DNA of 64,000 nucleotides, from contig JAACMV010000016.1 of assembly GCA_010909725.1 (NCBI GenBank), positions 783,501-847,500 of the forward strand, given 5' to 3'. This stretch comes from Picochlorum sp. 'celeri' (Eukaryota; Chlorophyta; Trebouxiophyceae). Under the pieces are notes generated by a model, which worked only from the letters and a program-made list of their open reading frames with translations, was not told the DNA's origin and ran no database searches. The position numbers and the translations under genes are program-made. How positions within the stretch are numbered: the first letter of the stretch is position 1; each line of letters starts with the position of its first letter. This document shows, in pieces, positions 44,287 to 55,458 of this stretch.

Positions 44287-44495
44287 CTTACTTGAGGCCG
44301 ACTGTATTGGATTTGGCCATGGTTTGGACAAGCAAGATTATTACTTATAGTATCGTATTAAGGAATATTTCGGTCAGGAAAAAAGACAACCACACAGTGG
44401 CCTTTTGTTTGTCATGTTATTTGATTGTGCATTGTCTTCACTCACTATTTCATTCTTGAGATCACAGTTTATTTGATTGGTTGATAGCATTTCAT
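44287..44495. promoter_or_regulatory. Divergent promoter, FUSC-like / FAD oxidoreductase
   Basis: Only about 210 bp separate two divergent start codons, so the promoters must overlap. No distinctive element was recognised. Confidence 0.4.
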
Positions 44496-45965
44496 ATGGT
44501 TGAATCGTCACATTCTCATGATCGCGTGGCTGGGAATGGGCCCAGTGGAACGCCAGCTGAGGCTGGGAAGCATAGGACACGGGTGTGTATCATCGGTGGG
44601 GGTGCTGCTGGTATGGCATGCGCATGGAGCTTATCTAGACACTCAGAAAAGTTTGATGTGACGGTGTTGGAAGCATTGCCAGAGGTCGGAGGTGTAGCAT
44701 CGACATGCAAGGTCAAAGGTGGGGAGGAGGGTCAGACAGAAGAGATTAATGATCAGGTGCAAGGTGGTGCGCCGAGCTACAAGAACAACCTGTTGTTTTT
44801 CAAAGAGTTTGGGTTTGAGCCTCATGTGGTGGAGTTCAAAATCGCATTTGGGCAAGGCAAGTATGCTTGGAAGAATTATGGCAGTGACAAGGGAGAGTTG
44901 GTTACAAGATTGCAAAAGGATATTGCGCGGTTTGGAAAGGCACTGAAGTGGTGTTATAGATTTGAGCCTATATTTGTATTTGTTCCTATTCACAAGGTGT
45001 TGAAGTGGTGGGGGTTCTCGGAGGAGTTTCAGACGAGAATGGTGTTTCCTTTGACAGCGCTCTTTTTTGGTACTGGCAACAGAACGCCATATGTTTCTGC
45101 TGCAGTCGTGGCGAGAGTGTTTTTAGATCCAGAGTTGCGTTTGTTTGAGTACTCACCGACGAGTTTGTTGGATGAAGTGCCCAAGATGTTTGCATTCCCA
45201 AAATTGGGAGAGGTGTTTTCTACCATTGCATCTCAAATTGATGCTAGAGTGATGACCTCTGCCCCCGTGGATCGTGTGGAGCGAGGTGTTGGAGAAAGAT
45301 CACAGATTCGAGTGTGGAGCTCTTCGTTTGAACAAGGATATGAAGATTTTGATGATATTGTGTTTAGTTGTGGTGCGGAAGTGGCACTCAAGGCATTGGG
45401 GGATGGCGCCAGTATGCTGGAGAGGAAATTCCTCAAGAATGTATCCTATTATAATGATTTGATCGTGACGCATGAGGATGAGGAGTATATGAAATCGCAT
45501 TATGAGTTTCATCCGAGAGAGGATATGTATTTCGTGAGATGTGATGAGGATGATCCAAATCTCATAGAAATGTCCTTCAATTTGTCAGCATATCAGCCTC
45601 ACCTGGAAGGAAAGAGGACTATATATCAGTCCATATTCTTGGATGACTCGCAGAAAGAAACATGGACGAACCAATCCATACGAAAAGCCAAGGTTTTGAA
45701 GGAGAGGATGACTCGGCAGTTTGCTCACACATGGAAGCATTTTGCCTTTTGGGTGCCATTTGTCCGATTTATTCAGGGGAAGAAGAGGACATGGTATGCA
45801 GGGTCGTATACACTTTTCAATACGCATGAAATTGCTGTGATGAGTGGGTTGGCTGCTGCGGATCGAATAGGTGCTCCTTATCCGTTCAAAGAGGATCAGT
45901 TTGCTTACAAACAGTACAAGACATACTTGAAGTTGGCCCATGGAATCTTTGCGTCTCCACGGTGA
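44496..45965 (+). CDS. FAD-dependent oxidoreductase (amine-oxidase-like, NAD(P)-binding fold)
   Basis: 489 residues, single exon, start ATG 44496. The N-terminal dinucleotide-binding motif (VCIIGGGAAGMACAWSL) is followed by an acidic strand end (VTVLEALPEVGG), the Rossmann signature of flavin monooxygenases/amine oxidases. The C-terminal FAD-contact segment, YAGSYTLFNTHEIAVMSGLAAADRIGAPYP (central part), fits the same fold. The substrate pocket is not diagnostic. Similar proteins in bacteria sit beside fatty-acid cyclopropanation genes, but no such partner is here. There is no signal peptide, so the protein is probably cytosolic or at a membrane surface. TGTAA occurs 5 bp past the stop. Confidence 0.82.
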   Translation: MVESSHSHDRVAGNGPSGTPAEAGKHRTRVCIIGGGAAGMACAWSLSRHSEKFDVTVLEALPEVGGVASTCKVKGGEEGQTEEINDQVQGGAPSYKNNLLFFKEFGFEPHVVEFKIAFGQGKYAWKNYGSDKGELVTRLQKDIARFGKALKWCYRFEPIFVFVPIHKVLKWWGFSEEFQTRMVFPLTALFFGTGNRTPYVSAAVVARVFLDPELRLFEYSPTSLLDEVPKMFAFPKLGEVFSTIASQIDARVMTSAPVDRVERGVGERSQIRVWSSSFEQGYEDFDDIVFSCGAEVALKALGDGASMLERKFLKNVSYYNDLIVTHEDEEYMKSHYEFHPREDMYFVRCDEDDPNLIEMSFNLSAYQPHLEGKRTIYQSIFLDDSQKETWTNQSIRKAKVLKERMTRQFAHTWKHFAFWVPFVRFIQGKKRTWYAGSYTLFNTHEIAVMSGLAAADRIGAPYPFKEDQFAYKQYKTYLKLAHGIFASPR

Positions 45966-46901
45966 ACCAAATGTAATAATAACAAAATACTGAAGAGTAG
46001 TATATCATGTTTTTACGCTGGCGTATAGTATCTTTTGCAGTTACTGCTGGACGAGACGTCAAAGACTGGCTCTGAGAGATTGTAAACACAAAGAAATGAC
46101 ATCCAGCGCATGATCTCATCCAAGTACGGTGTCGTAAAATCGTCCTGTAGAATACCAAACTCCGATTAACTACTATTGTATTGAGATGAGCAGCACCTTG
46201 GCCTAGATACAGTCTTCCGTACTGCGGACAAGGGTTGCAGAGATGTATGTGCTTGAGAAGACTAGGATGATGCATGTGTTACGACTCGTCTTTGCACTAC
46301 TGTGTGTCTAAAGGACCACCAGCATGCCACTAATCAGTGACCAAGGGATTATAATGATATCAAGAGTTCTATAGTATTGTCATTTTGCAATAAAAAACTG
46401 CTAGGAGCACTCAAGGGGTGCTTGACAACTGTCATGATAGGAGTCTTCCTCTTCCAACAGAGATATCCAGAAGTACACCTGTCCTTCTTGCATCATGTTG
46501 AGTTTTTCTCTTGCACCTGTGCTACATCTTGAAAATGCTCATATTGTATTAAGGAAGATGGTCTTATGTTATGGTCTTGGACCCATTGAGCCCTGCTGTT
46601 CCGTTTTTTGATGCTTTTCAACAGCCTACTAGGCTACTCTGTGTCTGTACATGTAGGCCCATTGACCCCAGGCTGGTATGGTTGTCGCATTAGATCCATT
46701 CATTGGTTCCCACAGACACTAATATTGGAACAAAGTTAGATATATTGTAAAAATACAAGTCATGGTGATTATTCATTGAGGCTGTAGTTGGTTCTCGTTG
46801 GAATGGAGGAGAATTTTCAAACGAACAAATTCGTTGAATTGGGCGTTTTCAGGATGCGAATGGATCAGTATTACCTTCATTCATAACAAAAGATAGATAA
46901 T
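45966..46901. other. Intergenic region, 936 bp, with possible cryptic minus-strand exon
   Basis: Downstream flank of the FAD oxidoreductase and promoter of the lipase. On the minus strand, 46161-46013 is an open frame reading SEFGILQDDFTTPYLDEIMR..., ending in a TAA. An internal CAG acceptor occurs at 46145, so this could be the last exon of an unseen gene. I could not place upstream exons with confidence. Nothing else was recognised. Confidence 0.25.
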
Positions 46902-48782
46902 ATGGACACCAAGACCCAGGAGAGGGGTGATTTGGAGGAGATATTTGAAAACCAGAGGTGGCTCGGCGTGTCTTGGGGTGCTCCTCTAGGGATGTTGGAT
47001 CATCCTGCGTGGAGTAGACGGGATGGAAGTGCGGTTCGTATGGACGATGTGATGCTACTATGCGACTCTGAAGGGAGTATGGAGAAGGGGTATGAAAAGA
47101 CAATTCATGCTCTGGTGGACAGATTTTACACCATTGTGGTTGATGCCAGTTCCGATGCTGAAGGGTGGCAGTATGGGACTGTATTCAAGCATCTGGAGTA
47201 CAAGCGAGCTGGAGGGAGAGCGTCAAGAAGATTTGGTGATACTGTCAGGAGGAGGCGATGGGTAAGAAAAGAAGAGTCGTCATTTTCCCAGAGCTCTGCA
47301 CGCCACAGGCAGGCTGATGTGGCATTCCAGACAAAGCATGCAAATGATAGTGCGTCTCGTGCGTTGAGGACGTTTTTGAAACTTCTAGTGGATGCTGTAT
47401 CGAAGAAGAAGTTTTGGGATTTGATACCATGGGATCCTGGAGCGTATTATGTGCTTCAACAAAAGCACAAGGATGAGTATAGCGAGCTGCTGAGTCATGC
47501 CAAGGAGAATTCTCTCGTTTGGGATACTATGCCTCCATTGTTGCACAACCATGGAACATTGCTGCAAAATTTACTCTGTGGTGCTATTCATAGTAGAGCT
47601 GCGTATGGCTTTGCCATGCAGGCCGGCCATATTAAGGATATTTCATCATACATACGTCTGCACACGTTGCAACCACTTCGATTTGATGCTGTTGGAGGCG
47701 TATCTCAGGAGGCGAATAATGAAGCAATATCTGAACTGACTGGTATTCCTCTTGAGCATATTGTGCAATCTAATTGGAGGAATTCGCCTTTTAGACCATG
47801 CTATTACGTTGCTGCAGACACAGCAAATCACTGCATTGTTATATCCATCCGCGGAAGTTTAGAACTGGGTGATTTATTATCAGATGTCACGGCCAATTCT
47901 CTACACGTGAATTTAGTAGGTGTCGATGGTTGGGTTCATGAGGGAATGATGGCGTCGGCGACGTATATACACTGTTGTACAAAGGCAGCCTTGCGTGAAT
48001 TGGGCACACAATATCCTGGTTGGCCAGTTCTTGTCACTGGACATAGCTTGGGAGGTGGGGTCGCAGGTGTGCTGACGCTGCTGTTACGGGATGCAGGAGG
48101 AATTCCAGGGTTGGGCGATGTGTATTGTATTACGATTGGATCTGCTGCTGTGATGAGTGAACACATAGCAACGGCATGCGATGAGTTTGCCATTTCATTG
48201 GTGTTGGGCGCTGATTGCATTCCCCATCTGAGCCATGCATCCCTGGAAAAGCTTTTACTGGAACTTTCTTCTGCCTCTCCAGTGAAAACTCTTGCGGATG
48301 ATGTGAGTAAAACGGTCTCTGAGTTTATCAAGAGTGCTCTAGGGACGTTGGATGATGAGCAGCCTGCGGTTGTGGAAGAGACATCCTCCTGTCCCGACAG
48401 CAAGACTGTTCCCGTCATTGATTTGAATAGCAATTCTTCTGATACGCCAGAAAATAGGGAAAATAGAAACATAGTATTGAATTCAGAGAATGATACACCA
48501 GAAATGATGTATCCTCCAGGAAAAATTATTTGGATTCTTTCTGAGCAAGCCATTGAGTCCACCAGCAATGCACGTACTGCATACGACAAAGAATCCGTCG
48601 CAGACCTTCTGGATCAAGGATGGACAACAGGTATACCATCAAATACGAAAGCCAACCCAAACGATAGTGTGCGTATTGCAATGCATATTGATAGAGACTT
48701 GTTTGAACGGATTCTGCTACTACCATCCATGCTTGACGACCATGTACCAGATAAATATCTTGATGTACTACAAGAATTATAA
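46902..48782 (+). CDS. Class-3 lipase (sn1-diacylglycerol-lipase-like)
   Basis: 626 residues, single exon. The N-terminal ~230 residues are unassigned. The alpha/beta-hydrolase core carries the nucleophile elbow VTGHSLGGGVAG with Ser near residue 381. Before it is the oxyanion-side segment VISIRGSLELGDLLSDVTAN, and after it a catalytic Asp candidate in SLVLGADCIPHLSH. The catalytic His is probably in MLDDHVPDKYLDVL near the C-terminus, as in DAG lipases. Between Asp and His lies a ~120-residue Ser/Asn/Asp-rich insertion, also a DAGL feature (regulatory loop). No membrane helices are evident, unlike animal DAGL-alpha. It converges with the next gene, with stops 31 bp apart. Confidence 0.87.
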   Translation: MDTKTQERGDLEEIFENQRWLGVSWGAPLGMLDHPAWSRRDGSAVRMDDVMLLCDSEGSMEKGYEKTIHALVDRFYTIVVDASSDAEGWQYGTVFKHLEYKRAGGRASRRFGDTVRRRRWVRKEESSFSQSSARHRQADVAFQTKHANDSASRALRTFLKLLVDAVSKKKFWDLIPWDPGAYYVLQQKHKDEYSELLSHAKENSLVWDTMPPLLHNHGTLLQNLLCGAIHSRAAYGFAMQAGHIKDISSYIRLHTLQPLRFDAVGGVSQEANNEAISELTGIPLEHIVQSNWRNSPFRPCYYVAADTANHCIVISIRGSLELGDLLSDVTANSLHVNLVGVDGWVHEGMMASATYIHCCTKAALRELGTQYPGWPVLVTGHSLGGGVAGVLTLLLRDAGGIPGLGDVYCITIGSAAVMSEHIATACDEFAISLVLGADCIPHLSHASLEKLLLELSSASPVKTLADDVSKTVSEFIKSALGTLDDEQPAVVEETSSCPDSKTVPVIDLNSNSSDTPENRENRNIVLNSENDTPEMMYPPGKIIWILSEQAIESTSNARTAYDKESVADLLDQGWTTGIPSNTKANPNDSVRIAMHIDRDLFERILLLPSMLDDHVPDKYLDVLQEL

Positions 48783-48813
48783 ATTAAAGACTATATAACT
48801 TAGAAGTGTAATG

Positions 48814-49971
48814 TTATTCCTTGAGTCTTTTGAGGTACATTTTTGCTCGAGCCAAGTTTTCCCTCAGATTGTCAACCTCAAAATGTTCTTGAATGCGGCA
48901 AAGAGTAGACTCATCAAAGCAATCTTTCCCCTGTGTCATGGCAGTAAGTTCAGAACTTGGAGCAAAAAATAAATGCAATCCAGTGTCTAATATTTCAAAA
49001 TGATCGCTGGGAGGCCAGTAATTCTCAACAGGCTGCATCGGCTGACCCTGCTCCTCCTCCTCAGCTGCAGATTTCTTCTGCAGCATCTCGCTCAGTTTCT
49101 TCTCCAGCCTCCTCTTATTATGAAGTATAAATGTCTCATTGAAAAATTGAATGTATGATCTATCTCCTGAGACAAGCCTATGAGCCCAAGAGTCTTTTGC
49201 AAAAACGACCCCTGTAGATTCTTGGAAATCAATCAAGTTCTCCCGAAACTGATCCAATTGCTTGGCATCCCACGCCTTAAAGCCATGATCAAGAACAAAA
49301 CTGCCTTTCAACGCTCTCGAGTGTGACCAGATTCGATACAAAGTGTAATACACGGTAATATTAGGCAAAGGCGTGAGCATCAGAGGCATCTGTGGAATGA
49401 ACAGCATAGTCCACATCATGAGCCCCCTCCTGTGATGACCCTTCCCTTGCCGTGCAATGAGTCTCAAACGACGTCTCACCAATCGCTCTGGATACATATC
49501 TGGATATGTCAAATCCAAAATACCACCATCCGTCGGCACAGATTTCAAAAACGACTCTCTTGGGTCCTCTCGAGACAAAACATGCTGAATAAACTTGTAT
49601 GATCTATTCTTCAATGAACCAGGCTTTGCGTGCTCCAGCTTTTTCCACTCCACCAAAAACTTGTCATAGAGCTACAGTAGTCATACGTTGAGAGTGAAAT
49701 AAAACCGTGCACGTGCACAAATGAAGAAAGAAACAAAAGAAGAAGAGGCACAGAAAAAGTCAAAGCAGGCGTCCGGTCAACATACCCTCTGCGACATATT
49801 CTGCTGCAATATCGCCATCTTATCCTCTAGATTGAAACCATCACTCCATTTCTTCAGCACAGGATGGCTTTCATGGTTTGTATTAGGCCTCCAAGCGTTC
49901 CATAGCCAAAATGCTCGCTGCTTGGTTCCGCGGATCAGGGGCAGCACAATGCAATGGACCTTACTCGCCAT
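48814..49971 (-). CDS. Mitochondrial K+/H+ exchange-related protein (KHE1 family), 2 exons
   Basis: Exons 49971-49786 and 49671-48814 join in phase 0 over a 114-nt intron (GTATGT...TGTAG), giving 347 residues. The conserved block ERLVRRRLRLIARQGKGHHRR, a hydrophobic MWTMLFIPQMPLMLTPLPNI and YTLYRIWSHSRALKG are hallmarks of the family named for yeast YDL183c (MKH1), an inner-membrane factor needed for K+/H+ exchange alongside LETM1/Mdm38. The C-terminal half is helical with a Glu-rich patch (AAEEEEQGQ). The N-terminus (IVLPLIRGTKQRAFWLW) is conserved-looking; no classical presequence is evident. Confidence 0.8.
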
Positions 49972-50307
49972 TAAATACAGTACAAATCGTACATATAAAG
50001 GTATAAATACGCCCCCAAACCACGAGATGGCCCCTAATCGCCAGTATCACGCTTCTTTGACTGAGATCGACTTTCTCAAATCTCAATCAAAGCGTTGCTT
50101 TATTTGCCATATTCCTAACTGTACATAATGAAATTAATTGGGATTTTGCCGGAATGTGCACATTCAGATCACATGATTTGCCTGATGATCATCGAGGGAT
50201 CAAAGACTATGCTGAAGACACCTCATCACCATGGATGTCTGGCCAGAGAGGGGCATATTTACTGATGCAATGATCAACGTGAACTTTTACAAGTATCATC
50301 GCTAGAT
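49972..50307. promoter_or_regulatory. Promoter of KHE1-like gene
   Basis: 336 bp. Just past the helicase stop there is a short direct repeat of ATCGCTAGAT (50298-50320 region) and a TGTAA, a likely poly(A) signal for the helicase. No gene is seen. Confidence 0.35.
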
Positions 50308-52677
50308 TTAATCGCTAGATACGTCACTGGGAGGACTGTCTTGCATCGTTCGTCGCTTCATTCTTGCAAGCTTTCCTGGAAGCATTGGAATTGGTTTGGG
50401 CTTGTCTTTCTGTTGCTTCTTTGGCTTTTTCTTTTTCGTGCTGAATCTCGGTGCGTCTACATAGTAACCCAGCCCTTTTGAGCCTTTTGAAAAATAATAG
50501 CCGCGTTTCAATCCCCGAAATGAGCTTGATTGTATAAATGCTGGGAGCTCTGCATGTATACTTGCTGTGGCGGTTGGTTTCCCCTTCTTCTTTTCCTTTG
50601 TCTTTGGTGGCATAATCCCGTCTGAGCCTTGCTCTTTCATTTTTTCCTGGATTATTCCGTATGATTCTGCTAGTTTTACCAGATTTGGATCAATGTCCTG
50701 ATTGTGAGACTCCAGCAGGCTAATCATTGGGGATGCCAAGGGGGCTAAAGAACGCGTGAAGAAAGAAAATGCATGGCCCTGAGCATCAACCCTTCCAGTC
50801 CTACCTACTCTGTGGACATACGTCTCCAAATTCGATGGGAAATCGTAGTTGACGACGTAGGACAGATTTTTGACGTGCAAACCTCTTGCAGCAACATCAG
50901 AAGCAATCAAAATGTTGAATTTACCACCCTTGAAATCACGAATTGCTTTTTCACGTTCTTCCTGTGATTTATCACCATGAATCTCAGTGACTTTTTTATC
51001 AAGTTGCCGTAATTCCCTAGCAATGTTTTTGACTGTTTTGATTCTGTTTGCAAATACTAATATTTTGGGCCTATGTCGCTCGTCTTTGTGCAAGGCTTCA
51101 ATATTCCCCAAATGCTTTGTAAGTTTTGACATCTTCTTATGGTCTGCACACACGTGGACCACTTGCACCACATTCTCACTTATTCTCGCACCTCCATTTG
51201 TTTCAGCCGAATCATCCTGCTTCTGGGTAGACTGCTTCTTCCTAGATTGATCATTCTCAGCATCTATGGACTGGCCATCAGCCAGATTGATGAGCGTTGG
51301 ATTTCCACACCACACTCGAGACATGGACAAAACTCCAGGTGGATTCGTAGCAGAGTACAAACCCACCTGACAGGCAGGTGTCTCATCATCCGACATGCTA
51401 TCATCATCATTTGTGCCATGTTCTGTGTTGGAAGACGGTAAAGACACGCCAGATGTCTGCAGAAACTTTCGAATCTTATCCAGCTGATCAGCAAATCCCA
51501 AGCTAAGCATTTTATCGGCTTCATCCAACACAACATACTGAACATGGTCTGCAAACAGAATCCAACAAATCGTTATATGCACTCTTGAAACACAGATACG
51601 TTCATCATGTTGACCTCAGTACCACAACCAAGTATACTCAGCACGCAAACAGTTTTTTTACTGATGACTCAGAAACTGTGAAAGCTAGCGATAGGTTATT
51701 CTTCATCGGTCAATGACTCATTCTGTCACATACATACCTAGTTGCAACGCATTGTCCTCCAACATATCAACAAGTCTTCCAGGTGTTGCCACAACAATAT
51801 GAGGACATCGCTTTAAAGAATCAAACTGTTTCTGTTTCTCACTACCACCCGTTAAACACGAGACCCGTAACACACCACACCATTTTTTGATCCTTTTACA
51901 CACCACACCTACTTGTTGTGCCAACTCCCTCGTGGGCAATAACACGACTGCAAGAGGCCCAGCAGGCCTCGTCGCCATGCTATGTCCAGCATCAGATAAT
52001 TTGCATGCAATTGGAAGCAAATACGAGAGAGTTTTCCCCGATCCAGGCTGGGCTGTGACGTACACATTCTTTCCTTGGAGCACAACTGGCCAGCACCGAG
52101 ACTGCAGTGGAAGCGGCGTCGCTATTCGTTCATTCTTCATAAATACCGTGATGATGGGATGAAACGACTGTTCTGGTGTCTCGTGAGTATCATTGCGTGC
52201 CATCTTGGTCCGCGTTGGTAACGCCAACTTGGCACTGGTTGACAGTTTCTTTCTTCTGCCCACCACCTTGGTGTTGCCTTCTTTCATTGCCTCATCACCA
52301 CCCTCGATGTCATCACTCCTCCTCCTTTTTTCATTCTTCTTCTTCTTCTTCTTCTCCATAATATTTTTTGTTTCATCATTGATTTCATTCGAACGATCAA
52401 TACTGATGCGTTTTGACCGAACAGTCGCAATCATATCTTCATCAGAACTGTCCAAGTCAAGCACAGGTGACCTGTGACAAGGCCCTACAACACAAGAAAG
52501 ACAATCATACTACCTCTCAACCCTCCACACATGAGCAACATAGTAAAATGAAAACCCACCTCTACAAATCCTCTTTGGCTGCTTCTTTTTCCGAATCCGT
52601 CGAGGAGCACCGTCCCCATCACCATTCCTCTTTGCCTCCTTCCGTCGTTGCTTTCGAGCAACAAAGTCATTTCCCAT
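50308..52677 (-). CDS. DEAD-box RNA helicase, 3 exons
   Basis: Exons 52677-52560, 52484-51738 and 51548-50308 join across a 75-nt intron (GTGGGT...TTGTAG) and a 189-nt intron (GTATGT...TTTGCAG), for 701 residues. All core motifs are intact: Q-motif region PLQSRCWPVV, I AQPGSGKT, Ia PTRELAQQ, GG, Ib TPGRLVDM, II DEAD, III SAT, IV ILVFANR, V ASDVAARGLHV and VI HRVGRTGR. The N-terminus is strongly basic with a bipartite NLS look (RRIRKKKQPKR), so the product is probably nuclear or nucleolar. The C-terminus carries GLKRGYYFSKGSKGLGYYVD and a Lys-rich tail. It is not confidently assigned to a numbered DDX orthologue. It is not the source of the DBP4-like relic, whose motif V differs. Confidence 0.9.
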
Positions 52678-53249
52678 CGCAGCCAATGCCGTCCTCAATA
52701 CAGCACAGAAATGAATCAAATGAAATCACACCAGCCACAATATATCATAGAATATGCTCGAGAGAGTGGATCGCCGAGTGTTAAAAAGCAGTCCCATGCA
52801 TGGCATGCCACTCAGGATTGATACGCATCTCAAAGACTCTATGGTACATTTTATAAGCCTATATACATGAATCAGATGTCCAAAGCATATCAATGTGATG
52901 AAATATGACGCATGGGTGTCACAGAGAAAAATTGGGGTGATGTGGTTTACCCTAATTACCCTACCATTTCCTGGGCGCCCCCGAGTTGCTGTCAAATCTT
53001 CGGATACCCACACCCATCAGAAGAAGACATATCCAGCCCTTGGTTATTCGGATTCCTAAACCATTTTCTAGTATAGATTGTGGATCACTGCTCATAGGTG
53101 AGATCTGTCGTATCAATTGGAAGAAGATTGCTGAGAAAATTCAACTTTTTTTTCCTCGCTCTCTTCATAATACGTGGGTCCAGAAACGACGCTAACACTC
53201 GTATACGGTTAATTTCAAATCAAGAATCAGGGATATTGCGATCGTCACC
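52678..53249. promoter_or_regulatory. Divergent promoter, helicase / coiled-coil gene
   Basis: 572 bp between divergent start codons. No supported coding exon. The right part (about 53100-53249) is probably the 5' UTR of the coiled-coil gene. Confidence 0.4.
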
Positions 53250-54590
53250 ATGTCGTCGTCGTTCCACCAAGAATGGGAAAATGTCTCCAAAAGTCTCCAG
53301 AGCAGGATGGACACGTGGATGAAGTCGACAAATGCTGCACGGGATGAAGCTGAACGTGCACGATCTAAAGCAGAGTCTGACAGGAATTCAGCACAAGAGG
53401 CTCGCGACCAGGCGATGAAGCAGCTGGTCCAGGAATCTGGTGCACGGATTGCAGCACAGGAAAAGGTGCACGAGGTTGAGAAGGAAAGGGACGAGGCGAG
53501 GTCAGAGTATATTTCTATGCAACGAGAGATGAATAGATTGAAGAAAGAATTCGAGGATATGAAGCAAAGTCTGATGTCAGAGCGGGAGGCCTTGCAGCTG
53601 TCTGAGGCAGAGAGAAAGGCAACCAGGAAGGATTTGGATCATGCGATGAAGGAACTTGTTCACATTCGCCGGGAGAATGAGAGGCTTGGTAATACCATTG
53701 CTAATACGAGTAGACAGTTGGAGGAAACTAGAGCTGCGTTGGCGTCATCAAAGGATGAGATCAAGGTGCAGGCTGCCAAAGCAAAGGAGTTTGAAAAGAG
53801 GGCCAACAGCATGATTGATGAGGCAAAGAGGAGCGTGAATCAGTTGCGATCATCTTCTTTACTGCAGGAAGGATTGAGGACAAAGGCTGAAATTGGTATG
53901 GCAGAGGCTGCCAAGGAGATGAGTGCGGCGCAGGATGCTGCTGCTGCTGTGGCAGTGGAGCGCAAGTTGCTGCAGGATAGAATGGATTCTTTGATCCAAG
54001 AGAGAGACGCGCTGTTCGAGCAAGTCGAGGCTCTGACCCGCCAAATGGATGAAGCACACGTGAAACACGGACACGTCGTGGATTCACAGGAATTTTTGGA
54101 TATCAAGGCCGAAAATACCACACTCTTGTCATCTGTCGAAACCCTCAAGACACAGCTCACAGAGGCACATACATTGATTGAAGAGCTCCAGGAAGAAAGC
54201 AACAATGCCAAGCAGAGTGAGGAAATGATGAGAAATGCAATGGAGGAAGCTACTAAAGCAAAACAAACGATGCGACAGCAATGGCACGAAGCAGAAGATG
54301 CGTTGTATGAAATGAGCCAAGCTCGCTCTGCAGCAGAAGATGCCAAGAGGCGAATGACAGAAGCACTCGTCCGCGAACGATCATCCAGAATCATGGCGCA
54401 GCAGAATTTGGAACGTCTACAAGCTCAAAAAGGTGAACACATGGATTCAGACGTCCTTGCTGACATTGACAAGGCCCGATTGGCATTATGGCATGAAGAA
54501 ATGGCTGCTGAGCACAAGAGCCTGGAACTGATTTTAAATGCTGTCAAAGAAATGCAGCTGGTCGATGACGGAGATTCTGAGTTGAAATGA
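53250..54590 (+). CDS. Long coiled-coil protein
   Basis: 446 residues, almost entirely heptad-patterned, Glu/Lys/Arg/Ala-rich coiled coil (AERARSKAESDRNSAQEARD and similar up to the end), with few prolines or aromatics. The first ~25 residues (SSSFHQEWENVSKSLQSRMDT) could be a short non-coiled head. No globular domain or membrane segment. Such proteins act as scaffolds, tethers or cytoskeletal linkers; homology cannot be judged from composition. It is co-directional with the cyclophilin gene, whose ATG lies 57 bp downstream of this stop. TGTAA follows about 40 bp after the stop. Confidence 0.75.
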   Translation: MSSSFHQEWENVSKSLQSRMDTWMKSTNAARDEAERARSKAESDRNSAQEARDQAMKQLVQESGARIAAQEKVHEVEKERDEARSEYISMQREMNRLKKEFEDMKQSLMSEREALQLSEAERKATRKDLDHAMKELVHIRRENERLGNTIANTSRQLEETRAALASSKDEIKVQAAKAKEFEKRANSMIDEAKRSVNQLRSSSLLQEGLRTKAEIGMAEAAKEMSAAQDAAAAVAVERKLLQDRMDSLIQERDALFEQVEALTRQMDEAHVKHGHVVDSQEFLDIKAENTTLLSSVETLKTQLTEAHTLIEELQEESNNAKQSEEMMRNAMEEATKAKQTMRQQWHEAEDALYEMSQARSAAEDAKRRMTEALVRERSSRIMAQQNLERLQAQKGEHMDSDVLADIDKARLALWHEEMAAEHKSLELILNAVKEMQLVDDGDSELK

Positions 54591-54647
54591 GCATTAATTC
54601 AAATGAACTATGCAATAGTATATTGTATGTAACTGAAACAGACTACT

Positions 54648-55458
54648 ATGAGCGTTTTTATGGACATTGCTATTGGGGATGCGTCTCTGCAACAATCTCA
54701 GGAAGAAGCATACTCCCGCACTTGCGATTATCTCCAAGAAATACACACCCAGGTATGCTCTATGAATAATAATATCCATATTGATAGAGTAGCAGATTCG
54801 ATGCGACGGTTTTTGTCTTCAGTTTGGTTGGTCAGCTCGGCTGTCTGAACTGTCCACCGACGACAAAGACATGCTGACAGAAATGTACGAAAGCGATCCT
54901 CGATGGCAGGAGAGCAAAGGACCATGTAGAGTAGAAGAGCCAGATGCAGTCAGAACATGTCGATTCAAGATAGATTTGTTTGAGAAGGAAGCACCCAAAG
55001 CAAGTGCCAATTTCAAAGCTCTTTGCCAGGGAAACCAGGGAAAAGGGAAGACGTCGGGCAAGCCATTGCACTATAAAGGCATCAGGTTCCATCGATTCGT
55101 CAAAGATTTCTGTCTGCAAGGTGGAGATATCGTCAAGAATGATGGATCTGGTGGGGATTCCATCTACGGAGGGGCATTCAAGGATGACAAGGAGGCGCTA
55201 AAAACGCTGTCCCATGACACCATAGGAATTGTGTCGTATGCAAATAGTGGAGCAAACACAAATAAAAGCCAATTTTTCTTTGTACTAGATGGCAAGAATG
55301 CATCAACAATGTGCGATCGGAAGCATGTTATTGTGGGCAAGGTGGTGAATGAGGATGCCATTGACTTTTTAAAACACGTGAATGACTCTCTGGGTGTGGT
55401 GGAAGGAACAGAGGAGCCCAATACAGATGTGTATGTTGCCGACTGTGGCCTCTTATAA
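54648..55458 (+). CDS. Divergent cyclophilin-type peptidyl-prolyl isomerase, 2 exons
   Basis: Exons 54648-54752 and 54823-55458 join over a 70-nt intron (GTATGC...TTCAG), for 246 residues. An N-terminal helical extension of about 65 residues precedes the cyclophilin domain. Family motifs: ASANFKALCQG, HYKGIRFHRFVKDFCLQGGD (catalytic Arg, Phe and Gln of CypA R55/F60/Q63 retained), IVSYANSGANTNKSQFFF (F113 retained) and RKHVIVGKV (H126 retained). The cyclosporin-contact Trp121 position is Met within a 3-residue-longer loop (NASTMCDRKH). Expected to be an active isomerase with low cyclosporin affinity. Location unknown; no signal peptide. Confidence 0.88.

Noticed and set aside
45961..46100. Possible extra 3' exon of the FAD oxidoreductase through GTGAAC...TTTTGCAG
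   Set aside because: The donor does not fit the GTRYGT rule seen in this window, and the existing stop follows directly after a conserved-looking C-terminus.
53761..54394. Long minus-strand ORFs rich in Ser/Cys/Leu opposite the coiled-coil gene
   Set aside because: They are frame shadows of a highly biased Glu/Lys/Ala codon sequence on the other strand.
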